From contig JARFXP010000005.1 of the NCBI GenBank assembly GCA_029194675.1, positions 1-64,000 of the forward strand: a stretch of 64,000 nt of DNA, in the 5' to 3' direction. The translations under genes were made by a program, and so were the position numbers. The notes beneath the pieces are model-generated. The model ran no database searches. It saw nothing but the letters and a program-made list of their open reading frames with translations, and was not told the origin of the DNA. This DNA comes from Nitrospira sp. (GTDB lineage: Bacteria; Nitrospirota; Nitrospiria; Nitrospirales; Nitrospiraceae). Below are positions 9,724 to 19,348 of this stretch, one piece after another (within the stretch, counting starts at the first letter, position 1; each line of letters opens with the position of its first letter).

Positions 9724-10181
9724 GATCGTTTGCCTCCTTCCGCCAATAGCTGTTCGACCCGCCGATGCTCTTCATCCGTCACCGGCACCTCGACGACTTT
9801 GCGCGCCCGACGCCGCAACGTGATGACCAGCGCCGCGGCTCCGACCGTTAAGAGGACGAACGGGCCAACCCACAGCAGCGTGGTCGTCGCCTTGAGGGGC
9901 GGACGATACAGCACAAAGTCGCCGTAGCGCGCCACGAGAAATTCAATGATCTCCTTGTCGCTCATATCCTTGGCGATCATTTCCCGAACTTCTCGGCGCA
10001 AGTCCTCCGCCAGCGGAGCGTTGGAATCGGCCAACGTTTGATTCTGGCAGACCAGACATCGTAGCTCGACGGCGAGGTGCTTGAGGCGCGCCTCGGCGAC
10101 AGGATCATCGGCCAACGGCCTGGCTTCCCCTGCCCACACTTGTCCGGACAGGAGCAGCACTATGAGCATCACCCATTTCAT
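9720..10181 (-). CDS. ccmH: Cytochrome c maturation protein CcmH
   Basis: 153 residues with a signal peptide, the LRCLVCQNQTLADSNAPLA motif near residue 40 that carries the redox CxxC pair, and a membrane helix at about 105-125. This is the classic CcmH/CcmL plan. The protein reduces the apocytochrome CxxCH cysteines before heme attachment, together with CcmG. Both ends overlap neighbours by four bases (ATGA), showing tight coupling with ccmG and ccmI. Confidence 0.94.
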   Translation of the reverse strand: MKWVMLIVLLLSGQVWAGEARPLADDPVAEARLKHLAVELRCLVCQNQTLADSNAPLAEDLRREVREMIAKDMSDKEIIEFLVARYGDFVLYRPPLKATTTLLWVGPFVLLTVGAAALVITLRRRARKVVEVPVTDEEHRRVEQLLAEGGKRS

Positions 10182-10705
10182 TGTGATTCAAGCTGCTTCA
10201 CGAGGGGAAGAATCTTCTTGGTGACCGTGTCGGGATCTAAAGGCCCGATCTGTTTATAACGGATCACACCCTGCTTGTCGATGACATAGGTTTCGGGAAC
10301 TCCATAGACCCCATAATTGATGCCGACCCGACCGGCATCATCCACCCCGACCACGGGATAGGGATTGCCCCAGCGTTTCAACCAAGCCATGGCTTCGTCA
10401 CGTTGATCCTTGTAATCCATCCCAAAGATCGGCACCTCACCGGATTTGGCCAACTCCATCAACACCGGATGCTCAGTTTTGCAGCCGCTGCACCAGGACG
10501 CCCAAAAATTGAGCAACCACACTTTCCCCTTGAGATCCGCCGGCGAAAACGCTGTTGCTGCATCGTAGAGCTGCGGCTGGGAAAAATCAGGTGCGGCCTT
10601 CCCAACCAAGGGGGACGGAATTTCCCGAGGGTTGAGCTTGAGTCCAACCCCGAGAAAAACGACCACCACGATAAAAATCGACAGGGGCAGGAGAAACCGA
10701 TTCAT
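10178..10705 (-). CDS. ccmG: Thiol:disulfide interchange protein CcmG (DsbE)
   Basis: 175 residues: one N-terminal membrane helix and a periplasmic thioredoxin fold. The active site reads NFWASWCSGCKTEH, a WCxxC motif near residue 72, and the GVPETYVIDKQG block holds the conserved cis-proline near residue 138. CcmG passes electrons to CcmH and apocytochrome thiols. It overlaps ccmF and ccmH by ATGA at each end. Confidence 0.94.
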   Translation of the reverse strand: MNRFLLPLSIFIVVVVFLGVGLKLNPREIPSPLVGKAAPDFSQPQLYDAATAFSPADLKGKVWLLNFWASWCSGCKTEHPVLMELAKSGEVPIFGMDYKDQRDEAMAWLKRWGNPYPVVGVDDAGRVGINYGVYGVPETYVIDKQGVIRYKQIGPLDPDTVTKKILPLVKQLESQ

Positions 10706-12693
10706 GCCACCTTTCGCCTAGCTGTTCCTGTTGAAGCAGGCACGGCCGGCTCTTGCCGACGCCAGGCAATTCGATACCGGCGATCGCTGATGGCCAGTAC
10801 GCCGCCCAGCGCCATGATGAAACATCCACCCCAAATCCAATCCACAAACGGCTTATGATAGAGCCGCACACTCCAGGCTCCATCATCAAGCGGCTCCCCC
10901 AAAGATACATAGAGATCGCGTAACAACCCGGGATCGATCGCTGCTTCCGTCATGACCTGATTCTGAACGGAATACCGTCGTTTCTCCGGATACAGGACCG
11001 TCGTTTCGCGACCATCGCGACTCACATGGAAGGTTCCGCGAGCTGCCATATAGTTCGGCCCAACGACATCCTGCGCACCGTCGAATCGGAACGTATAGTC
11101 GCCGATCGTCGCCGTCTCGCCCACGTTCATCCGTACATCTTTCTCGGATTCGAAACCCTTCACCATCGTCACTCCGACAATAAACACCGCAATGCCGCAG
11201 TGCGCCACGAGCATTCCCCAGTAGGATCGCGGTACGGCAGCCAGACGTTCGATGAAACTGTTCCCGCTCGCGTGGGCCAACCGTTCACGCAATGTCACGA
11301 CCGCGGTCGTGACGATCCAGATCGCCAAGAGGAGGCCAAGACTCAACAGAGGCGTCCAATTCCCCATGACAACCGGCAACGCCAGGGCTGTTACAACACT
11401 GACTCCGAACGCCCACTTCAACCGCTTGGCCAAATCAGGCAAACTCGCCTTTTTCCATTGCGCCAATGGACCGATGCCCATCAAAAAGATTGCCGGGGCC
11501 ATTAACGGAACGAAGACTGAATCAAAATACGGAGGCCCGACAGAAATTTTTCCAAGATCCAGCGCGTCCAAGAATAAGGGATACAACGTGCCCAGCAACA
11601 CTGAGCCCATCGCGGCAATCAATAACACGTTGTTCGCCAGCAACATCCCTTCGCGTGAGATCATCGCAAAGCCGCCGCCTAATCCCACTCGCGGTGCCCG
11701 CCAGGCATACAAGGCGAGCGACCCTCCGATGACGATGGCCAAGAAGGCCAGGATGAAGAGACCGCGTTTAGGATCGGTCGCAAAGGCATGCACCGACGTC
11801 AATACGCCGGAGCGGACAAGAAATGTCCCAAGGAGGCTCAACGAAAACGCCATGATGGCAAGCAAGACCGTCCACACCTTGAACCCGCCCCGTTTGTCGG
11901 TCACGGCCAATGAATGCACCAACGCTGTCCCGGCTAACCACGGCATGAATGAGGCATTCTCAACCGGGTCCCAGAACCACCACCCGCCCCATCCCAACTC
12001 GTAATAGGCCCAGCCGCTTCCCATCGCAATGCCCACTGTCAAAAAGCACCAGGCGACAGTGGTCCAGGGGCGAGACCAGCGGGCCCAAGCGGCGTCAAGA
12101 TTCCCCCCCAACAATGCGGCGATCGCGAAGGCGAACGCGACCGAAAACCCGACATAGCCCATATACAGCATCGGTGGATGGATCACCATGCCGGGGTCCT
12201 GCAAGAGCGGATTGAGGTCGCGCCCGTCGAGCGCGGCAGGAATCAGCCGTTCGAACGGGTTCGACACCGTCAGCATGAACAGCAGAAATCCGATGCTGAC
12301 AAGACCCATCACGCCGAGAATGCGAGAACGTGTGGCGTCGGGGAGATGAGCGGAGAAGAGAGTGACCGCAAACATCCAAATGGTCAGGATGAATGTCCAG
12401 AGAAGGAGCGATCCTTCGTGAGCGCCCCAAATTGCAGCCAGGCGATAGTGCAGCGGCAGCTGGGAATTCGACGTAGCCGCGACATACAGCACGGAGAAAT
12501 CTTTTTCCGCAAAGGCATAGCCAAGGCAACAAAACGCAGTTAAAACCAAGAGAAACTGCCCTCGCGCCGCCGGCTTGGCTACGGCCATCAACCCCGAGTT
12601 CCCGACCGCAGCACCGTAGATGGGGAGGATACCCTGCACCACGGCAACGCACAGTGCAAGGATCAATGCAAAATGACCGATCTCAGGAATCAT
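10702..12693 (-). CDS. ccmF: Heme lyase CcmF
   Basis: 663 residues with about 15 membrane segments. The tryptophan-rich heme-handling motif [18 protein letters not shown] lies near residue 235, and the family's large periplasmic loop is at the C-terminal side. CcmF, with CcmH, ligates heme from holo-CcmE to reduced apocytochrome c. The length is normal for the family. It sits between ccmE and ccmG with four-base overlaps on both sides. Confidence 0.95.
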   Translation of the reverse strand: MIPEIGHFALILALCVAVVQGILPIYGAAVGNSGLMAVAKPAARGQFLLVLTAFCCLGYAFAEKDFSVLYVAATSNSQLPLHYRLAAIWGAHEGSLLLWTFILTIWMFAVTLFSAHLPDATRSRILGVMGLVSIGFLLFMLTVSNPFERLIPAALDGRDLNPLLQDPGMVIHPPMLYMGYVGFSVAFAFAIAALLGGNLDAAWARWSRPWTTVAWCFLTVGIAMGSGWAYYELGWGGWWFWDPVENASFMPWLAGTALVHSLAVTDKRGGFKVWTVLLAIMAFSLSLLGTFLVRSGVLTSVHAFATDPKRGLFILAFLAIVIGGSLALYAWRAPRVGLGGGFAMISREGMLLANNVLLIAAMGSVLLGTLYPLFLDALDLGKISVGPPYFDSVFVPLMAPAIFLMGIGPLAQWKKASLPDLAKRLKWAFGVSVVTALALPVVMGNWTPLLSLGLLLAIWIVTTAVVTLRERLAHASGNSFIERLAAVPRSYWGMLVAHCGIAVFIVGVTMVKGFESEKDVRMNVGETATIGDYTFRFDGAQDVVGPNYMAARGTFHVSRDGRETTVLYPEKRRYSVQNQVMTEAAIDPGLLRDLYVSLGEPLDDGAWSVRLYHKPFVDWIWGGCFIMALGGVLAISDRRYRIAWRRQEPAVPASTGTARRKVA

Positions 12694-13181
12694 AGCGAGT
12701 CTTCCCTACCTTGCCCACCTTGAGGGACAACGAGTGATTTACTTTGTTGGGCCCCGGACGCCTTGGCCTTGGCTAACGCCTCAGCCGCTTCAGGCGGCAT
12801 GTAATTTTCATCGTGCTTTGCCAAGACTTCACTCGCGACAAACGTACCGTCGGCGTTGAGTTTCCCCTGCGCCACGGCACCCTTCCCTTCCTTAAACAGA
12901 TCCGGCAGAATCCCTTTGTATGTCACCGGCACGCGCTTCGCGGTATCGGTGACGATAAACCGGACCGTCAACCCATCGTTCTCACGGACGAGGCTCCCGT
13001 CTTCAACCATGCCGCCGATGCGGAAACTGCGTCCTTGCGGCACCTCACCGCTCGCCACTTGACTGGGCGTGAAGAAAAACACAAGATTACTCTGAAAGGC
13101 GTTCAAAATCAGGACGGTGGCCACACCAAAGACGAGCAACCCCAGGCCGATAAAGGCAAAGCGTTTATGTCGTGGTTTCAT
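12690..13181 (-). CDS. ccmE: Heme chaperone CcmE
   Basis: 163 residues: an N-terminal membrane anchor, an OB-fold periplasmic domain ([17 protein letters not shown] and so on) and the [13 protein letters not shown] motif at about residues 120-132. The histidine there covalently carries heme. CcmE takes heme from CcmABCD and delivers it to CcmF. The start overlaps the ccmD end by 17 bases. The C-terminal tail is longer and more polar than in short homologues. Confidence 0.94.
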   Translation of the reverse strand: MKPRHKRFAFIGLGLLVFGVATVLILNAFQSNLVFFFTPSQVASGEVPQGRSFRIGGMVEDGSLVRENDGLTVRFIVTDTAKRVPVTYKGILPDLFKEGKGAVAQGKLNADGTFVASEVLAKHDENYMPPEAAEALAKAKASGAQQSKSLVVPQGGQGREDSL

Positions 13182-13350
13182 CGGTGCCTCCTAACAACGA
13201 TGCGCGCTGTTCGGCGCGCGCCGCGCCGCGTCGACGCCACAAGGCCAACACTTCCCACACCATGCACAGCGCCGTAGCCACAAACGAGGTCCACACATAG
13301 AGCCCGTACCCTCCCATCGCGAAGAATTCAGAGGTGCTCCCCCACTCCAT
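13165..13350 (-). CDS. ccmD: CcmD, small heme-exporter subunit
   Basis: 61 residues with one membrane helix ([20 protein letters not shown]) and a short basic cytoplasmic tail, the plan of CcmD. CcmD helps release holo-CcmE from the CcmABC complex. The stop of ccmC and the start of ccmD share one base (TGATG at 13350). The family is very short and variable, so the call leans on position between ccmC and ccmE. Confidence 0.85.
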   Translation of the reverse strand: MEWGSTSEFFAMGGYGLYVWTSFVATALCMVWEVLALWRRRGAARAEQRASLLGGTDETTT

Positions 13351-14111
13351 CAGCGAGCCTCCACCGTTTCCTGAATAACCGCCGGTTTCTCATTCCACAC
13401 CGGCAGGGATTCCCGTTCAACCATGACACAGCGTACCCGAGCAAGGATGACAGCGATGCTGTACAGCCAGAAGGCCAACGTCATCAGCAACATGGCAGTG
13501 AGCATGGTTGATGCCATTTTTGATCCTGTCGCCATACTGACCGACGCCCCTTGATGCAAGGTATTCCACCACTGCACGGAAAAGTAGATGATCGGGACGT
13601 TGACCACCCCAACGAGGGCGAAGACGGCGCTCGCCCGGTCCGCCCGGCGCAAGTCATCAATCGATGTCCGCAGAAGCATGACCCCGGCGTACTGGAACAA
13701 TAAGATGAGCTCCGATGTCAGCCTGGCATCCCAGACCCACCAGGCTCCCCAGGTGGGCTTCCCCCACATGGCCCCAGTCAACAATGCCAAGAACGTAAAC
13801 ATCGCCCCGGTGGGAGCGATCGCTTGAGCCATCATGAAGGAAAGGCGCGCGTTGAGTCCCATCCCGATGCCGGCCCACACAGCCATGACGACATAGAGGA
13901 ACATCGACATCCAGGCCGCCGGAACATGGACAAAGATAATCCGGTACGCCTCGCCCTGCTGAAAGTCGGTCGGTGCGACGAAAAATCCCATATAAAGCCC
14001 AACCCCCATCAGGACGACCGCCACGCACGCGAACCATGGAATAAGGCGTCCCGCCAGGGGATAAAAGGCTTGGGGAGACGAATACTTGAGCCAGTTGATG
14101 CCCGTGCTCAT
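13350..14111 (-). CDS. ccmC: Heme export/handling protein CcmC
   Basis: 253 residues with six membrane helices and the WWD-domain motif WGAWWVWDARLTSELILLF near residue 125. Histidines for heme axial ligation sit in flanking loops, including IFVHVPAAWMSM near residue 60. CcmC loads heme onto CcmE. The start lies 9 nt after ccmB. The length and motif order are typical. Confidence 0.94.
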   Translation of the reverse strand: MSTGINWLKYSSPQAFYPLAGRLIPWFACVAVVLMGVGLYMGFFVAPTDFQQGEAYRIIFVHVPAAWMSMFLYVVMAVWAGIGMGLNARLSFMMAQAIAPTGAMFTFLALLTGAMWGKPTWGAWWVWDARLTSELILLFQYAGVMLLRTSIDDLRRADRASAVFALVGVVNVPIIYFSVQWWNTLHQGASVSMATGSKMASTMLTAMLLMTLAFWLYSIAVILARVRCVMVERESLPVWNEKPAVIQETVEAR

Positions 14112-14120
14112 GAAACGGTG

Positions 14121-14804
14121 TTACTCCAATGCAATCCGTAACGCCGCCGCAGTGGCCCAGGGCGCCAGAAAAAGAGACAGCACCAGACAGGCCCCGAGGA
14201 GCGACAGATTTGCTTCACCGCCGATTCCAGCCAGGCTGCTGGTGACGGCGCCGGCCCCAAAGATCAATATTGGAACGTAGAGTGGAAGCACCAGGAGGGC
14301 AACCAGTAGACCACTCCCCCGTACGCCAAGCACCAATGCGGCGCCGATCGCACCAATCATACTCAACGTGGGCGTCCCAAGCAAGAGCGACATCACCAAT
14401 ACTCCCAGTGATTCTCCGCTTAACCCGAATTGGAGCCCGAGCAGAGGTGAGAGCAGCACCACCGGCAACCCGGAGATCAACCAATGGGCGAGGACCTTCC
14501 CGACCACCAATACCGCAAGTGGTTGAGGAATCAGGACCATCTGTTCGAGGACACCGTCCAGATAATCCGCAGTAAACACACGCCCGAGAGACAACAGACA
14601 GGCCAACAAGGCTGCCACCCACAACACGCCGGGACCGATGGTCCGCAGCACCGCTGGCTCCGGTCCGACACCTAAGGGGAAGAGACTGACGACGATCACG
14701 AGAAAGAAGACCGACATCGCAGCGTCAGAACGGCGCCGCATCGCCAGCAACAGGTCGCGACGGACAATTCCACCTATAGCCTCCCACATACTGGAGCCGC
14801 TCAT
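14121..14804 (-). CDS. ccmB: Heme exporter membrane subunit CcmB
   Basis: 227 residues with six hydrophobic helices and an N-terminal RRDLLLAMRRRSDAAMSVFF segment typical of CcmB. The DYLDGVLEQMVLIPQPL motif near residue 80 is the family's most conserved block. CcmB is the membrane part of the CcmAB ABC complex that uses ATP to release holo-CcmE. It overlaps ccmA by four bases. Confidence 0.93.
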   Translation of the reverse strand: MSGSSMWEAIGGIVRRDLLLAMRRRSDAAMSVFFLVIVVSLFPLGVGPEPAVLRTIGPGVLWVAALLACLLSLGRVFTADYLDGVLEQMVLIPQPLAVLVVGKVLAHWLISGLPVVLLSPLLGLQFGLSGESLGVLVMSLLLGTPTLSMIGAIGAALVLGVRGSGLLVALLVLPLYVPILIFGAGAVTSSLAGIGGEANLSLLGACLVLSLFLAPWATAAALRIALE

Positions 14805-15421
14805 TCAGTCAGCTTCAGACGGTGCACAGTTTCCGAGGGAAGGGCGACTTCCTGATGTGTCACGACGACCGCCAGCCCTCCACGCTGCAGATGGGCATGC
14901 AGTCGTTGTGTTACGACCGTGGTCGCAGCCCTGTCGAGCGACGTGAACGGTTCATCCAGGAGCCATAAGGGACGTGTGGAGAGCCATAGTCGCGCCAAGG
15001 CGACACGGCGCTTTTGCCCTTGCGACAACACCTTTGACGGCAAATGATGGATGGGCCGCTTGAGCCCGATCGCCTCCAACGCCTCCTTCGCCCCATCGTT
15101 GGAACAGAGTTCTCCGGCGAGCGACATGGAGCTCGTGACATTTTCGAGCGGCGTGAGGTCGTCCTTAATCCCATTAAGATGCCCGATGTAGGTCAGCTGC
15201 TCCGAATAGAGTTCCTTGAGTTGTTGGATATCTTGCCCCTCCCACAAGACCGATCCTTGTTCAGGGGGCAACAAACTGGAGAAAATACGGAGCAAACTGG
15301 TTTTCCCACTGCCGTTTTCACCTAACACCGCCAGCAGCGATCCCCTCTCAACCTTTACGTTGAGATCGGAGAACAATCGTCGTTCACCGCGACTGCAACG
15401 TAATGAAACAGCTTGCAACAT
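14801..15421 (-). CDS. ccmA: ATP-binding subunit CcmA of heme exporter
   Basis: 206 residues from the ATG at 15421. Walker A is GENGSGKTSLL (about residue 35), the ABC signature is LSQGQKRRVALARL (about 133), Walker B is LWLLDEPFTSLD (about 154) and the switch is VVTHQ. The open frame extends 59 codons upstream, but the family starts at MLQAVSLRC, and GGAG lies seven bases before this ATG. This is the first gene of the ccm operon, so the ccm promoter should lie in the 220-bp divergent gap to the DUF1269 gene. Confidence 0.93.
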   Translation of the reverse strand: MLQAVSLRCSRGERRLFSDLNVKVERGSLLAVLGENGSGKTSLLRIFSSLLPPEQGSVLWEGQDIQQLKELYSEQLTYIGHLNGIKDDLTPLENVTSSMSLAGELCSNDGAKEALEAIGLKRPIHHLPSKVLSQGQKRRVALARLWLSTRPLWLLDEPFTSLDRAATTVVTQRLHAHLQRGGLAVVVTHQEVALPSETVHRLKLTE

Positions 15422-15644
15422 AAGGAGCTCCACCGACAGTGCGCGACGAGAGTAAGGGAACAGAGCGTGGAAAAACAAGGGGCGAGGATAGGCTTTGCCG
15501 CTACAGGGTTCGGAGCACCGTGACAAACCCCATCTTGCTCTGAGCCCAATCACACTGTTATCTAGTGCATGCGTCATAAGGCTGACCATCTGCCTCATCT
15601 AAAGTGGAGATCGGCTGCTCACGTAGAATCAAAGGAGAGGGATC

Positions 15645-16196
15645 ATGAGTGAACTTGTCTGTATTGCATTTAAGGATTCCAGCACGGCCGACCGGGTGCT
15701 GAATGAACTGCGGGCTCTGGAAAGCGACTACGTGCTCGACCTGGAGGATGCAGTGATCGTCGTCCGCGATCAGGACGGCAAGGTGCATCTGAAGCAATGC
15801 GTCGATGTGTTTGGAGGCGCCACCACCCATGGCGTGGCGCTGGGCATGTTATGGGGAGGGCTCATGGGACTGCTTTTCATGAATCCTCTGGCCGGTCTTC
15901 TGGGGAGCCTTGCCGGCGGTGCGGGAGCCGGTGCTATAACCAATGCTGCCAATGAGTATGGACTATTAAGCGACTACGGGATCCCTGATAATTTCATCAG
16001 AGATTTGGGTAGCACGATCAAGCGCGGCACCTCCGCGATTTTCCTGTTGATTCGCAGTATTGACGAAGGCAAGGTGTTATCCAGAATTTCACAGTACGAG
16101 GGAACGATTCTCAAAACCTCGCTCAATAAAGACCAAGAAGAAAAGCTGCGGGCCGCCCTCACACAACAACATAACCAAAAGACCGGTGCACGATAG
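15645..16196 (+). CDS. DUF1269 family membrane protein
   Basis: 183 residues. The N-terminal 60 residues form a soluble alpha/beta part (ELVCIAFKDSSTADRVLNEL, then DYVLDLEDAVIVVRDQDGKV). A glycine-rich hydrophobic hairpin follows (about residues 66-100: GMLWGGLMGLLFMNPLAGLL and GSLAGGAGAGAITNA), then a C-terminal soluble stretch. This matches DUF1269, a family of small membrane proteins linked with stress conditions but without a defined biochemical role. AAGGAGAG lies just upstream of the ATG. It is divergent from ccmA and stands alone. Confidence 0.85.
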   Translation: MSELVCIAFKDSSTADRVLNELRALESDYVLDLEDAVIVVRDQDGKVHLKQCVDVFGGATTHGVALGMLWGGLMGLLFMNPLAGLLGSLAGGAGAGAITNAANEYGLLSDYGIPDNFIRDLGSTIKRGTSAIFLLIRSIDEGKVLSRISQYEGTILKTSLNKDQEEKLRAALTQQHNQKTGAR

Positions 16197-16329
16197 CACG
16201 GCTCGGAGAGCGGGCGAGGATTGAACATCATGGTGATCGCACGAAGAGGCACCCGCAGAAGCTCACAAATCGCTGGGCTTCCTCAAGACACCACAGCCAG
16301 TTCCTGTTCCCTGCCGCTTTCATCAATTC

Positions 16330-16358
16330 TTGATCTGCCTACGGCCTGATGGTATAAG
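16330..16358 (+). promoter_or_regulatory. Sigma70-type promoter of the ilvA leader
   Basis: TTGATC (16330-16335), a 17-bp spacer, then TATAAG (16353-16358). It lies about 38 nt upstream of a small ORF and about 140 nt upstream of a terminator, so transcription would begin near 16365 and pass through both before ilvA. Confidence 0.5.
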
Positions 16359-16396
16359 CTGAACATGAGAGAAACAAACTCGGTATCCAATCAACC

Positions 16397-16465
16397 ATGA
16401 CGATCGGTCGGCAGGGCATTGGGATTAGCATGGCGGCGGCGATGATGATCGTCGGCTCCGCCTAA
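16397..16465 (+). CDS. Possible 22-residue leader peptide before threonine ammonia-lyase
   Basis: Reads MTIGRQGIGISMAAAMMIVG followed by SA and a stop. Four of 22 codons are isoleucine, plus one valine and one threonine. It lies between a promoter-like sequence and a terminator hairpin upstream of ilvA, the enzyme that starts isoleucine synthesis. CGGTCG at 16405-16410 can pair with CGACCG at 16475-16480, and CAGG (16412-16415) with CCTG (16471-16474), giving an alternative structure over the start of the ORF. This matches the layout of ribosome-mediated attenuation, but the ribosome-binding site is weak, so chance cannot be excluded. Confidence 0.4.
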   Translation: MTIGRQGIGISMAAAMMIVGSA

Positions 16466-16500
16466 GCCCGCCTGCGACCGGAAACGTACGCGAGCAACGG

Positions 16501-16537
16501 CCCCTGGCGGATTCGGTTCCACCAGGGGTTTTTTATT
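16501..16537 (+). terminator. Terminator/possible attenuator upstream of ilvA
   Basis: CCCCTGG (16501-16507) pairs with CCAGGGG (16522-16528), and GGA/TCC pairs extend the stem after one mismatch. TTTTTT then follows. The hairpin lies 40 nt before the ilvA start and about 305 nt after the DUF1269 gene, with a promoter-like sequence in between. A role in controlling ilvA is therefore at least as likely as termination of the upstream gene. Confidence 0.75.
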
Positions 16538-16577
16538 GTCTAGGGGCCGGAGGAATCACGAGGAGGGAGCACGGAGC

Positions 16578-17786
16578 ATGGTCAATCTTGAATCGATCGA
16601 AGCAGCCGCAACTCGCATCGGTCCGTCCATCTATGAATCGCCGTTGGTACACTCCAAAACACTGTCCCGGCTGAGCGAAAACGCGATTTTTCTGAAACTT
16701 GAAAATCTGCAGATGACCGGATCGTTCAAGGAACGCGGCGCGCTGAACCGCATCCTGACGATGACGGACGACGAACGGCAACGGGGAGTCATCGCGGCAT
16801 CGGCAGGGAACCATGGGCAGGGCGTGGCCTATCACGCGACCCAGCGGGGCATCCCGGTGCAAATCTGGATGCCGCGTTCGACGCCGCTCATCAAGCTGAC
16901 GGCGACCCGTGCCTACGGCGCGGATATCGTGTTGCACGGGGACAATTACGACGAGGCCTGCGAAGCCGCCATTGAACGGAGCGTGCAGAGGAAGGCCGTG
17001 TTTATTCATCCCTTCGACGACGACGCCGTCATCGCCGGACAAGGAACCATCGGGTTGGAACTCCTGAAACAGAACCCCGCGCTGGATGTGATCATTGTGC
17101 CGGTAGGAGGCGGCGGTTTGATCGGCGGGATCGGCTGTGCGGTCAAGGAGCGACAGGCTGCGGTGGAAGTGATCGGCGTTCAAACGGGTCGCTTGCCGTC
17201 GATGCAAACGGCTCTGCAACAACAGCAACCCGTCGATCTTCAGGCCAAGTCCACATTGGCCGACGGGATCGCCGTTCGAAAAGCGGGTGTACGCACGCTG
17301 CCGCTGGCCCACAAATATGTCGATCGGCTCGTCACGGTCGAGGAAGACGAGGTTGCGGAGGCGATTCTGATGTTGCTGGAGGGTGAGAAAACGGTGGCGG
17401 AGGGGGCCGGTGCCGTTGCGCTTGCCGCCGTTCTGCAAGCGAAAACGGGCCATCGCGGGAAAAACATCGCGGTGTTGGTGTCCGGAGGCAACCTTGATGT
17501 CACGCTGCTGGCGCGAATCATCGAGCAGGGCATGGTGCGGGACGGGAGACGGCTGCGCCTGCGAGTGCGTCTCCAGGACTATCCCGGCGCATTGGAAGGA
17601 CTGGCATCGGTGATCGCCAAGGCCCAGGCCAACATCGTGGAGACGTCGTACAACCGCGCCCACTACGGGGTGAGCCTGAACGAAGCCACGATCGACATCA
17701 CGATGGAAACCCGTGGGCGCGATCACGCGTCGGATCTATTGGCCGCGTTGACGAGCTCGCGTTATGAATTCAGCGTCGTCGAGTGA
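16578..17786 (+). CDS. ilvA: Threonine ammonia-lyase (threonine dehydratase), ACT-containing
   Basis: 402 residues from the ATG at 16578, preceded by AGGAGG at 16561-16566. It is a PLP fold-type II enzyme: the lysine motif GSFKERGALNRI near residue 50, the SAGNHGQGVAYHA phosphate/asparagine loop near 75, and the glycine loop VPVGGGGLIGGIG near 175. The C-terminal 75 residues (RLRLRVRLQDYPGALEGLAS and so on) form one ACT-like regulatory domain. It deaminates threonine to 2-oxobutanoate. The length and single ACT domain are of the short TdcB/IlvA type, which can be biosynthetic or catabolic. The leader and terminator upstream favour an isoleucine-biosynthetic role by inference. Confidence 0.92.
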   Translation: MVNLESIEAAATRIGPSIYESPLVHSKTLSRLSENAIFLKLENLQMTGSFKERGALNRILTMTDDERQRGVIAASAGNHGQGVAYHATQRGIPVQIWMPRSTPLIKLTATRAYGADIVLHGDNYDEACEAAIERSVQRKAVFIHPFDDDAVIAGQGTIGLELLKQNPALDVIIVPVGGGGLIGGIGCAVKERQAAVEVIGVQTGRLPSMQTALQQQQPVDLQAKSTLADGIAVRKAGVRTLPLAHKYVDRLVTVEEDEVAEAILMLLEGEKTVAEGAGAVALAAVLQAKTGHRGKNIAVLVSGGNLDVTLLARIIEQGMVRDGRRLRLRVRLQDYPGALEGLASVIAKAQANIVETSYNRAHYGVSLNEATIDITMETRGRDHASDLLAALTSSRYEFSVVE

Positions 17787-17795
17787 GTGCCTGGT

Positions 17796-19049
17796 TCAAC
17801 CTTTTTGTTTTCCATCCAAAAGACAACTCACGTTCATGTCACCCATGACGTTAATCGCGGTACGGCAGCGATCGAGGAACCAATCCACGGTGAGTAAGAC
17901 AGGGATGTATTGCACAGGCAGACCCACGGCAGTAAAGACCATGGTCATCGTCACCAGCCCAGCTTCAGGGATGCCGGCGGCGCCGACGGACGCAATGATG
18001 CTCGTGAGCACCACCATCACTTGCTGCTGAACGGTCATATCCATCCCGATCATTTGGGCAATGAACAAAGCCGCCATCGCCTCGTATAGCGCAGTACCGT
18101 CGTTGTTGAAATTGGCGCCGACCAGCGCTCCCATACCGGCGGACTGCTCGCGCAATCCCACACGCTCCTTGAGCACCGCATACGTCACCGGCATCGTCGC
18201 CGTCGAGCTGGCCGTCGAAAAGGCCATCACCAATGCGTCGCGTCCTCCACGCAAGAGTTCACCGGGGCGCACCCAGGAACCGAAGCGGATGCGGATGAGG
18301 TAATAGGCTGCTTGGATCGCGAGCGCGAGCAGCACGCTCAGTACAAAAATCCCAAGCGCCTTGAATGGAGCGAACCCTTCCGTTCCCACGATGCTCGCGA
18401 CAATGCCGAAGACGGCAAACGGCACAAGCGCGATGATCCAGTGCAAAATCGTGATCAGCGATTCCAGGAAGAGTTTGACGAGCTGTCCTACCGTTCCAAG
18501 AGGCCGTTCACGTTCCTTGCGTAAGGCCATCCCAAACGCCACGGCGATAAAGATGACTCCGATAACCTTGCCGTCGTCAGCAAGCGGTCCGAGCAGGCTC
18601 TTGGGCACATTCTCAAGAAAGGTGACAAGAGGATTGGCCGCCTTCGTCGCTTCCTCGTGCGGAGCCGTCGGCGTGAGTCCCGCCCCTTGTCCCGGTTGAA
18701 TCACATTGGCAATGGTCAGGCCGACGAGGATCGCGACTAAGGTATTCAGCAACAACAATCGAGGCAGCCGCATCGCAAGCGGCCCACCGAGGTGCGTCGT
18801 CATGAACGTGTGCACAATCGCCGCCAGAATCAGCGGTGGCGCAAGCGCGCCGAGGAGGCGCAACACGAGCTTCCCCGGCAGCGCCAACACAGCCGCTTCG
18901 CTTCCCAGCATCAACCCCACCATGACACCGAGTACCAAAGCCATCCCGATGCGCGCATAGAGCGGGATGCTCTGCCACCGGGCAATCAGGCCGGTTCTCG
19001 ATGTAGAAGCCAGCGGTTTTTCCAATGCATTGTTATCCACAATTGGCAT
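17796..19049 (-). CDS. Dicarboxylate/amino acid:cation symporter (DAACS family)
   Basis: 417 residues with about eight membrane helices and two re-entrant loops. Hallmarks are the serine-rich loop MAFSTASSTATMPVTYAVLK (about residues 270-290), the NNDGTALYEAMAALFIAQ motif (about 315-335) and VLTSIIASVGAAGIPEAG (about 345-362). These line the substrate and sodium sites in GltP/DctA/EAAT relatives. It would import glutamate, aspartate or C4-dicarboxylates; the substrate cannot be fixed from sequence. It converges on ilvA with 9 bases between stops. Upstream, 19050-19348 holds no recognisable gene. Confidence 0.92.
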   Translation of the reverse strand: MPIVDNNALEKPLASTSRTGLIARWQSIPLYARIGMALVLGVMVGLMLGSEAAVLALPGKLVLRLLGALAPPLILAAIVHTFMTTHLGGPLAMRLPRLLLLNTLVAILVGLTIANVIQPGQGAGLTPTAPHEEATKAANPLVTFLENVPKSLLGPLADDGKVIGVIFIAVAFGMALRKERERPLGTVGQLVKLFLESLITILHWIIALVPFAVFGIVASIVGTEGFAPFKALGIFVLSVLLALAIQAAYYLIRIRFGSWVRPGELLRGGRDALVMAFSTASSTATMPVTYAVLKERVGLREQSAGMGALVGANFNNDGTALYEAMAALFIAQMIGMDMTVQQQVMVVLTSIIASVGAAGIPEAGLVTMTMVFTAVGLPVQYIPVLLTVDWFLDRCRTAINVMGDMNVSCLLDGKQKG

Positions 19050-19348
19050 GACGAACCTTGTCTCAGCAGTGAAGCAAAATGCAAGCCGACCGAAAATGCC
19101 CGGATATTACATGGCACGAGGTTGCTGATGGTATCGGATCCGATTCAGAACTGAAGAAAAGGATACAGGATGCGGGCAAGATTCTAGCGCAGCGCCCCTA
19201 CCATTTCGTTCCTACCCTGTTCGCCCTGCGCGTGCCGAAGAACTCACCACGAACGAACAACTGAAACGCGACACGAGAAGCTACTGACAGGTCCAAGAGA
19301 CAGGTACAACCGAAGGGATCTCGACATCACCATAGAAACGCGGTGAGA

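Noticed and set aside
16533-17726. 397-codon reverse open frame opposite ilvA
   Set aside because: Composition rich in Arg, His and Gln, no motif, and ilvA on the other strand has complete PLP-enzyme motifs.
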